DNA of 64,000 bases from Xylocopa sonorina (Eukaryota; Arthropoda; Insecta; Hymenoptera; Apidae): the NCBI RefSeq assembly GCF_050948175.1, contig NC_135208.1, positions 310,001 through 374,000 on the forward strand. The letters run 5' to 3'. A model generated the notes under the pieces. That model saw only the letters and a list, made by a program, of their open reading frames with translations. It was not told the DNA's origin and ran no database searches. Positions 51,273 to 61,900 of this stretch are shown piece by piece. The translations under genes were made by a program, and so were the position numbers. Within the stretch, counting starts at the first letter, position 1. Each line of letters starts with the position of its first letter.

Positions 51273-54200
51273 TTCATTTCTATGTTTCGTGATAAGATAT
51301 AATATTCATTGCGAATTGTCATGTATATCTCGTATTCACTGCAAAAGAATGTAAATGCGACACTTCCATGCTAGGAAATAGCGTTTGCAGATGTGTACGT
51401 ATCACAGCAATAGAGTTCTAATGCTTCTCAAAACGCGATATAGCACCTCATTCCTATGTTTCGTGATAAGATATAATATTCATTGCGAAGTGTCATGTAT
51501 ACCTCGTATTCACTTCAAAAGAATGCAAATGCGACACTTCCGTGCTAGGAAATAGCGTTTGCAGATATCTCCGCAACGAGGCAATAGGGTTCTAATGCTT
51601 CTTAAGACACGATATCGCATCTCACTTTTATGTAACATGATAAGATATTACGTTCATTGCGAAGTGTCATGTATACCTCGTATTCACTTCAAAAGATTGT
51701 AAATGCGAATCTTCCTTGCTAGGAAATAGCGTTTGCAGATGTCTACGTATCGTAGCAATGGAGTTCTAATGCTTCTCAAAACGCGATATCGCATCTCATT
51801 TCTATGCTTCATATTAAGGTGTAATATTCATTGCGAAGTGTCATGTATACCTCGTATTCCCTCCAAACGAATGTAAATGCGACACTTCCTTGCTAGGAAA
51901 TGGCGTATTCAGATGTCTACGTATCGTAGCAATAGAGTTCTAATGCTACTTAAATCGCGATATCGCATCTCATTTATATGTTTCGTGATAAGATATAATA
52001 TTCATCGCGAAGTGTCATGTAATCCTCGTATTCACATCAAAAGAATGTAAATGCGACTATTCCTTGCTAGGGCATAGCGTTTGGAAGATGCCTAAGTGTC
52101 GTAGCAATAGATTTCTAATGCTTCTTAGATCGCGATATCGCATCTCATTTCTATGTTTTGTGATATGTTATAATATTCATTCCGAAGTGTCTTGTAAACC
52201 TCGAATTCACTTCAAAAGAATGTAAATGCGACTATTGGTTGCCAGGAAATAGCGATTGCAGATGTCTACGTATCGTAGCAATAGAGTTCTAATGCTTCTC
52301 AAAACGCGATATCGCATCTCATTTCTATGTTTCCTGATGAGATATAATATTCATTGCGGAGTGTCATGTACACCTCGTATTCACTTCAAAAGAATGTAAA
52401 TGCGACACTTCCATGCTAGGAAGTGGTGTATTCAGATGTCTACGTATCGTGGCAATAGAGTTCTAATGCTTCTCAAAAGCGATATCGCATCTCATTTCTA
52501 AGTATACTGATAAGATATAATATTCATTGCGGAGTGTCATGTACACCTCGTATTCACTTCAAAAGAATGTAAATGTCACATTTCCATGCTAGGAAATAGC
52601 CTTTGCAGATATCTCCGCATCGAGGCAATAGGGTTCTAATGCTTCTTAAAACGCGATATCGCATCTCACTTTTATGATACATGATAAGATATAATGTTCA
52701 TTGCGAAGTGTACGTATAGCTCGTATTTACTTCAAAACAATGTAAATGCGACGTTTCCATCCTAGGAAATAGCGTTCACAGATGTCTACGTATCGTAGCA
52801 ATAGAGTTCTAATACTACTTAAATCGCGATATCGCATCTCATTTATATGTTTCGTGATAAGATATAATATTCATCGCGAAGTGTCAGGTATACCTAGTAT
52901 TCACTTCAAAAGAATGTAAATGCGACACTTCCTTGCTAGGAAATGGCGTATTCAGATGTCTACGCGTCGAGGCAATAGAGTTCTAATGCTTCTTAAAACG
53001 CGATATCGAATCTCAATTCTATGTTTCATTATAAGATATTATATTCATTGCGAAGTGTCATGTATACCTCGATTTCACTTCAAAAGAATGTAAATGCGAC
53101 ACTTCCATGCTATTAAATAGCGTTTGCAGATATCTCCGCATCGAGGAAATAGGGTTCTAATTCTTCTTAAGACGCGATATCGCATCTCACTATTATGTTA
53201 CATGATAAGATATAATGTTCATTGCGAAGTGTCATATATACCTCGTATTCACTTCAAAAGAATGTAAATGCTAATCTTCCTTGCTAGGAAATAGCGTTTG
53301 CAGATGACTACGTATCGTAGCAATGGAGTTCTAATACTTCTCAAAACGAGATATCGCATCTCATTTCTATGCTTCATGATAAGATATAATATTCATTGCG
53401 AAGTGTCATGTATACCTGGTATTCATTCCAAACGAATGTAAATGCGACACTTCCCTGCTAGGAAATAGCGTATTCAGATGTCTACGTATGGCAGCAATAG
53501 AGTTCTAATGCTACTTAAATCTCGATATCGCATCTCATTTCTATGTTTCGTGATAATATATAATATTCATTGCGATCTGTCATGTACACCTCGTATTCAC
53601 TTCAAAAGAATGTAAATGTGACATTTCCATGCTAGGAAATAGCCTTTGCAGATATCTCCGCATCGAGGCAATAGGGTTCTAATGCTTCTTAAAACGCGTT
53701 ATCGCATCTCACTTTTATGATACATGATAAGATATAATGTTCATTGCGAAGTGTCATGTATACCTCGTATTTACTTCAAAACAATGTAAAAGCGACGTTT
53801 CCAACCTATAAATAACGTTCGCAGGTGTCTACGTATCGTAGCAATAGAGTTCTAATGCTACTTAAATCGCGATATCGCATCTCATTTATATGTTTCGTGA
53901 TAAGATATAATATTCATAGCGATGTGTCAGGTATACCTCGTATTCACTTCAAAAGAATGTAAATGCGACACTTTCATGCTATTAAATAGCGTTTGCAGAT
54001 ATCTCCGCATCGAGGAAATAGGGTTCTAATTCTTCTTAAGACGCGATATCGCATCTCACTATTATGTTACATAATAAGATATAATGTTCATTGCGAAGTG
54101 TCATATATACCTCGTATTCACTTCAAAAGAATGTAAATGCTAATCTTCCTTGCTAGGAAATAGCGTTTGCAGATGTCTACGTATCGTAGCAATAGAGTCC

Positions 54201-55350
54201 TAATGCTTCTTAAAACGAGATATCGCATCTCATTTCTATGCTTCATGATAAGATACAATATTCATTGCGAAGTGTCATGTATACCTCGTATTCACTCCAA
54301 ACGAATGTAAATGCGACACTTCCTTGCTAGGGCATAGCGTTTACAGATGCCTACGTATCGTAGCAATAGAGTTCTAATGCTTCTTAGATCGCGATATCGC
54401 ATCTCATTTCTATGTTTCGTGATAAGTTATAATATTCATTCCGAAGTGTCATGTAAACCTCGAATTCACTTCAAAAGAATGTAAATGCGACTATTGGTTG
54501 CTAGGAAATAGCGCTCGCAGATGTCTACGTATCGTAGCAATAGAATCCCAATGCTTCTTAAAACGAGATATCGCATTTCATTTCTATGTTTCGTGATAAG
54601 ATATAATATTCATTGCGAAGTGTCATGTATACCTCGTATTCACTTCAAAAGAATGTAAATGCGACACTTCCATGCTAGGAAATAGCATTTGCAGATGCCA
54701 ACGCATCGTATCTATAGAGTTCTAATGCTTCTTTAAATGCGATATCGCATCCCGCTTCTATGTTTCGTGCTAAGGTATAATATTCATTGCGAAGTGTCAT
54801 GCATACCTCGTACTCACATCACAAGAATGTAAATGCGACACTTCCATGCTAGGAAATAGCGTTTGCAGATGTCTACGTATAGTAGCAATAGAGTTCTAAT
54901 GCTTCTTAATGGAGATGTCGCATCTCACTGCTATGTTTCATTATAAGATATAATATTCATTATGGAGTGTTGTGTATACCTCGTATTCACTTCATAAGAA
55001 TGTAAATGCGACCCTTCCATGCTAGGAAATAGCGTTTGCAGATGTCTACGTATCGTAGCAATAGAGTTCTAATGCTTCCTAGAACGCGATATCGCATCTC
55101 ACTTCTATGTTTCAAGATAAGATATAATATTCATTGCGATGTGTCATGTATACCTCGTATTCGCTTTAAAAGAATGTAAATGCGACACTTCCTTGCTAGG
55201 AAATAGCGATTCCAAATGACCACGTATCGAAAGAATAGAGTTCTAATACTTCTTAAAACGAGATGTCGCATCTCATTTCTATGTTACGTGATAAGGTATA
55301 ATATTCATTGTGGAGTGTTATGTATACCTCGTATTCACTTCAAAAGAATG
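51273..55350 (+). repeat. L-type block, right copy of 14,401-18,482
   Basis: Markers match at a constant offset of 36,872 bp: gaatgcaaatgcgac at 14,649, ttcatagcgatgtg at 17,041 and aaggtataat at 18,421 have partners at 51,521, 53,913 and 55,293. The match stops near 55,351, where this copy enters the b-type patch (taattgcgacatttcc) also seen at 1,611, while the left copy goes on with taaataagacacttcc. The two outcomes show two different junctions after the same L block. Confidence 0.87.
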
Positions 55351-58300
55351 TAATTGCGACATTTCCTTGCTAGGAAATATTGTTTGCAGATGTCTACGTA
55401 TATTAACAATAGAGTACTAATGCTTCATAAAACGAGATGTCGTATTTCATTTCCATGTTCGTAATAAGATATAATATTCATTGTGTAATGTTATATATAC
55501 CTCGTATACACTTCAATGGAATGTAAGTGCGACATTTCCTTGCTAGGAAATATTGTTTGCAGATGTCTAGGTATATTAGCAATAGAGTTCTAATGCTTCT
55601 CAAAACGCGATATAACACCTCATTCCTATGTTTCATGATAAGATATAATATTCATTGCGAAGTGTCATGTAAATCTCGTATTCACTTCAAAAGAATGTAA
55701 ATGCGACACTTCCATGCTAGGAAGTAGCGTTTGCAGATGTCTACGTATCGTAGCAATAGAGTCCTAATGCTTCTTAAAACGAGATATCGCATCTCATTTC
55801 TATGCTTCATGATAAGATACAATATTCATTGCGAAGTGTCATGTATACCTCGTATTCACTCCAAACGAATGTAAATGCGACACTTCCTTGCTAGGGCATA
55901 GCGTTTACAGATGCCTACGTATCGCAGCAATAGAGTTCCAATGCTTCCTAAAACGCGATATCGCATCACTCTTCTATGTTTCATGATAAGGTATAATATT
56001 CATTACGAAGTGTCATGTATACCTCATATTCACTTCAAATGAATGTAAATGCGACACTTCCATGCTAGGAAATAGCGTTTGCAGATGTCTACGTATCGTA
56101 GCAATAGAGTTCTAATGCTTCTTAAAACGCGATATCGCATCTCACTGCTATGTTTCATGATAAGATATAATATTCATTGCGAAGTGTCATGTATACCTCG
56201 TATTCACTTCAAAAGAATGTAAATGCGACACTTCCATGCTAGGAAATATTGTTTGCAGATGTCTACGTATCGTAGCAATAGAGTTCTAGTGCTTCTTAGA
56301 ACGCGATATCGCATCTCAATTCTATGTTTCGTGATAAGATATAATATTCATTGCGAAGTGTCATGTATACCCCGTATTCACTTCAAAAGAACGTAAATAA
56401 GACACTTCCATGAAAGGAAACAGCGTTTGCAGATGTCTACGTATCGTAGCAATAGAGCTCTAATGCTTCTCAAAACGCTATATAGCACCTCATTCCTATG
56501 TTTCATGATAAGATATAATATTCATTGCGAAGTGTCATGTATACCTCTTATTCACATCTAAAGAATGTAAATGCGACACTTCCATGCTAGGAAATAGCGT
56601 TTGCAGATGTCTACGTATCGTAGAAATAGAGTTCTTATGCTTCTTAAAACGCGATATCGCATCTCACTGCTATGTTTCATGAGAAGATATAATATTCATT
56701 GCGAAGTGTCATGTATATCTCGTATTCACATCAAAATAATGTAAATGCGACACTTCCATGCTAGGAAATAGCGTTTGCAGATGTCTACGTATCGCAGCAA
56801 TAGAGTTCCAATGCTTCCTAAAACGCGATATCGCATCACTCTTCTATGTTTCATGATAAGGTATAATATTCATTACGAAGTGTCATGTATACCTCATATT
56901 CACTTCAAATGAATGTAAATGCGACACTTCCATGCTAGGAAATAGCGTTTGCAGATGTCTACGTATCGTAGCAATAGAGTTCTAATGCTTCTTAAAACGC
57001 GATATCGCATCTCACTGCTATGTTTCATGATAAGATATAATATTCATTATGGAGTTATATGTATACCTCGTACTCACTTCAAAAGAAAGTAAATGCGACC
57101 CTTCCATGCTAGGGAATAGCCTTTGCAGATGTCTACGTATCGTAGCAATAGAGTTCTAATGCTTCTTAAAACGCGATATCGCATCTCACTGCTATGTTTC
57201 ATGATAAGATATAATATTAATTGCGAAGTGTCATGTATACCTCGTATTCTCTTCAAAAGAATGTAAATGCGACACTTCCATGCTAGGAAATAGCGTTTGC
57301 AGATGTCTACGTATCGTAGCAATAGAGTTCTAATGCTTCCCAAAACGCGATATAGCACCTCATTCCTATGTTTCATGATAAGATATAATATTCATTGCGA
57401 AGTGTCATGTATACCTCGTATTCACTTTAAAAGAATGTAAATGCGACACTTCCATGCTAGGAAATAGCGTTTGCAGATGTCTACGTATCGCAGCAATAGA
57501 GATCCAATGCTTCCTAAAACGCGATATCGCATCACTCTTCTATGTTTCATGATAAGGTATAATATTCATAGCGAAGTGTCATGTATACCTCGTTTTCACT
57601 TCAAATGAATGTAAATGCGACACTTCCATGCTAGGAAATAGCGTTTGCAGATGTCTTCGTATCGTAGCAATAGAGTTCTAATGCTTCTTAAAGCGCGATA
57701 TCGCATCTCACTGCTATGTTTCATGAGAAGATATAATATTCATTATGGAGTGTTATGTATACCTCGTACTCACTTCAAGAGAATGTAAATGCGACCTTTC
57801 CATCCTAGGAAATAGCGTTTGCAGATGTCTACGTATCGTAGCAATAGAGTTCTAGTGCTTCTTAGAACGCGATATCGCACCTCACTTCTATGTTTCATGA
57901 TAAGATATAATATTCATTGCGAAGTGTCATGTATACCTCGTATTCACTTCAAACGAATGTAAATGCGACACTTCCATGCTAGGAAATAGCGTTTGCAGAT
58001 GTCTACGTATCGTAGCAATAGAGCTCTAATGCCTCTCAAAACGCGATATAGCACCTCATTCCTATGTTTCATGATAAGATATAATATTCATTGCGAAGTG
58101 TCATGTATACCTCGTATTCACTTCAAAAGAATGTAAATGCGACACTTCCATGCTAGGAAATAGCGTTTGCAGATGTCTACGTATCGTAGAAGTAGAGTTC
58201 CAATGCTTCCCAAAACGCGATATAGCACCTCATTCCTATGTTTCATGATAATATATAATATTCATTGCGAAGTGTCATGTATACCTCGTATTCACTTCAA

Positions 58301-58980
58301 AAGAATGTAAATGCGACACTTCCATGCTAGGAAATAGCGTTTGCAGATGTCTACGTATCGCAGCAATAGAGATCCAATGCTTCCTAAAACGCGATATCGC
58401 ATCACTCTTCTATGTTTCATGATAAGGTATACTATTCATAGCGAAGTGTCATGTATACCTCGTTTTCACTTCAAATGAATGTAAATGCGACACTTCCATG
58501 CTAGAAAATAGCGTTTGCAGATGTCTACGTATCGTAGCAATAGAGTTCTAGTGCTTCTTAGAACGCGATATCGCATCTCACTTCTATGTTTCATGATAAG
58601 ATATAATATTCATTATGGAGTGATATGTATACCTCGTACTCACTTCAAAAGAAAGTAAATGCGACCCTTCCATGATAGGGAATAGCCTTTGCAGATGTCT
58701 ACGTATCGTAGCAATAGAGTTCCAATGCTTCTTAAAACGCGATATCGCATCTCACTGCTATGTTTCATGAGAAGATATAATATTCATTGCGAAGTGTCAT
58801 GTATATCTCGTATTCACATCAAAAGAATGTAAATGCGACACTTCCATGCTAGGAAATAGCGTTTGCAGATGTCTACGTATCGCAGCAATAGAGTTCCAAT
58901 GCTTCCTAAAACGCGATATCGCATCACTCTTCTATGTTTCATGATAAGGTATAATATTCATTACGAAGTGTCATGTATAC
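53068..58980 (+). repeat. 34-monomer HOR (5,913 bp), copy 1
   Basis: Positions 53,068 and 58,981 start the same ctcgatttcacttc monomer. The offset of 5,913 bp, three short of 34 x 174, is repeated by tataacacctcattcc (about 55,610 and 61,523) and by the gggaatagcctttgc monomer (about 57,111 and 63,024). The unit joins about 2.3 kb of L-type, 0.4 kb of b-type and 3.2 kb of B-type sequence; the B part matches about 20,600-23,850. It overlaps the end of the 36.9-kb-offset duplication. A private internal change is described separately at 55,740-56,250. Confidence 0.88.
55740..56250 (+). repeat. Monomer gain and loss inside 34-monomer copy 1
   Basis: At about 55,740 this copy has an extra monomer with gagtcctaatgc, cactccaaacg and ctagggcatagcg, which copy 2 lacks at about 61,655. 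About 500 bp later copy 1 lacks one monomer that copy 2 has: the gtagcgtatgcagatgactg / cttcacaggaatg pair (about 61,980-62,160) is reduced to a single fused monomer at about 56,240. The offset is 5,913 before, 5,739 between and 5,913 after, so the two changes cancel. Confidence 0.75.
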
Positions 58981-61900
58981 CTCGATTTCACTTCAAAAGA
59001 ATGTAAATGCGACACTTCCATGCTATTAAATAGCGTTTGCAGATATCTCCGCATCGAGGAAATAGGGTTCTAATTCTTCTTAAGACGCGATATCGCATCT
59101 CACTATTATGTTACATGATAAGATATAATGTTCATTGCGAAGTGTCATATATACCTCGTATTCACTTCAAAAGAATGTAAATGCTAATCTTCCTTGCTAG
59201 GAAATAGCGTTTGCAGATGACTACGTATCGTAGCAATGGAGTTCTAATACTTCTCAAAACGAGATATCGCATCTCATTTCTATGCTTCATGATAAGATAT
59301 AATATTCATTGCGAAGTGTCATGTATACCTGGTATTCATTCCAAACGAATGTAAATGCGACACTTCCCTGCTAGGAAATAGCGTATTCAGATGTCTACGT
59401 ATGGCAGCAATAGAGTTCTAATGCTACTTAAATCTCGATATCGCATCTCATTTCTATGTTTCGTGATAATATATAATATTCATTGCGATCTGTCATGTAC
59501 ACCTCGTATTCACTTCAAAAGAATGTAAATGTGACATTTCCATGCTAGGAAATAGCCTTTGCAGATATCTCCGCATCGAGGCAATAGGGTTCTAATGCTT
59601 CTTAAAACGCGTTATCGCATCTCACTTTTATGATACATGATAAGATATAATGTTCATTGCGAAGTGTCATGTATACCTCGTATTTACTTCAAAACAATGT
59701 AAAAGCGACGTTTCCAACCTATAAATAACGTTCGCAGGTGTCTACGTATCGTAGCAATAGAGTTCTAATGCTACTTAAATCGCGATATCGCATCTCATTT
59801 ATATGTTTCGTGATAAGATATAATATTCATAGCGATGTGTCAGGTATACCTCGTATTCACTTCAAAAGAATGTAAATGCGACACTTTCATGCTATTAAAT
59901 AGCGTTTGCAGATATCTCCGCATCGAGGAAATAGGGTTCTAATTCTTCTTAAGACGCGATATCGCATCTCACTATTATGTTACATAATAAGATATAATGT
60001 TCATTGCGAAGTGTCATATATACCTCGTATTCACTTCAAAAGAATGTAAATGCTAATCTTCCTTGCTAGGAAATAGCGTTTGCAGATGTCTACGTATCGT
60101 AGCAATAGAGTCCTAATGCTTCTTAAAACGAGATATCGCATCTCATTTCTATGCTTCATGATAAGATACAATATTCATTGCGAAGTGTCATGTATACCTC
60201 GTATTCACTCCAAACGAATGTAAATGCGACACTTCCTTGCTAGGGCATAGCGTTTACAGATGCCTACGTATCGTAGCAATAGAGTTCTAATGCTTCTTAG
60301 ATCGCGATATCGCATCTCATTTCTATGTTTCGTGATAAGTTATAATATTCATTCCGAAGTGTCATGTAAACCTCGAATTCACTTCAAAAGAATGTAAATG
60401 CGACTATTGGTTGCTAGGAAATAGCGCTCGCAGATGTCTACGTATCGTAGCAATAGAATCCCAATGCTTCTTAAAACGAGATATCGCATTTCATTTCTAT
60501 GTTTCGTGATAAGATATAATATTCATTGCGAAGTGTCATGTATACCTCGTATTCACTTCAAAAGAATGTAAATGCGACACTTCCATGCTAGGTAATAGCA
60601 TTTGCAGATGCCAACGCATCGTATCTATAGAGTTCTAATGCTTCTTTAAATGCGATATCGCATCCCGCTTCTATGTTTCGTGCTAAGGTATAATATTCAT
60701 TGCGAAGTGTCATGCATACCTCGTACTCACATCACAAGAATGTAAATGCGACACTTCCATGCTAGGAAATAGCGTTTGCAGATGTCTACGTATAGTAGCA
60801 ATAGAGTTCTAATGCTTCTTAATGGAGATGTCGCATCTCACTGCTATGTTTCATTATAAGATATAATATTCATTATGGAGTGTTGTGTATACCTCGTATT
60901 CACTTCATAAGAATGTAAATGCGACCCTTCCATGCTAGGAAATAGCGTTTGCAGATGTCTACGTATCGTAGCAATAGAGTTCTAATGCTTCCTAGAACGC
61001 GATATCGCATCTCACTTCTATGTTTCAAGATAAGATATAATATTCATTGCGATGTGTCATGTATACCTCGTATTCGCTTTAAAAGAATGTAAATGCGACA
61101 CTTCCTTGCTAGGAAATAGCGATTCCAAATGACCACGTATCGAAAGAATAGAGTTCTAATACTTCTTAAAACGAGATGTCGCATCTCATTTCTATGTTTC
61201 GTGATAAGGTATAATATTCATTGTGGAGTGTTATGTATACCTCGTATTCACTTCAAAAGAATGTAATTGCGACATTTCCTTGCTAGGAAATATTGTTTGC
61301 AGATGTCTACGTATATTAACAATAGAGTACTAATGCTTCATAAAACGAGATGTCGTATTTCATTTCTATGTTCGTAATAAGATATAATATTCATTGTGTA
61401 ATGTTATATATACCTCGTATACACTTCAATGGAATGTAAGTGCGACATTTCCTTGCTAGGAAATATTGTTTGCAGATGTCTAGGTATATTAGCAATAGAG
61501 TTCTAATGCTTCTCAAAACGCGATATAACACCTCATTCCTATGTTTCATGATAAGATATAATATTCATTGCGAAGTGTCATGTAAATCTCGTATTCACTT
61601 CAAAAGAATGTAAATGCGACACTTCCATGCTAGGAAGTAGCGTTTGCAGATGTCTACGTATCGCAGCAATAGAGTTCCAATGCTTCCTAAAACGCGATAT
61701 CGCATCACTCTTCTATGTTTCATGATAAGGTATAATATTCATTACGAAGTGTCATGTATACCTCATATTCACTTCAAATGAATGTAAATGCGACACTTCC
61801 ATGCTAGGAAATAGCGTTTGCAGATGTCTACGTATCGTAGCAATAGAGTTCTAATGCTTCTTAAAACGCGATATCGCATCTCACTGCTATGTTTCATGAT

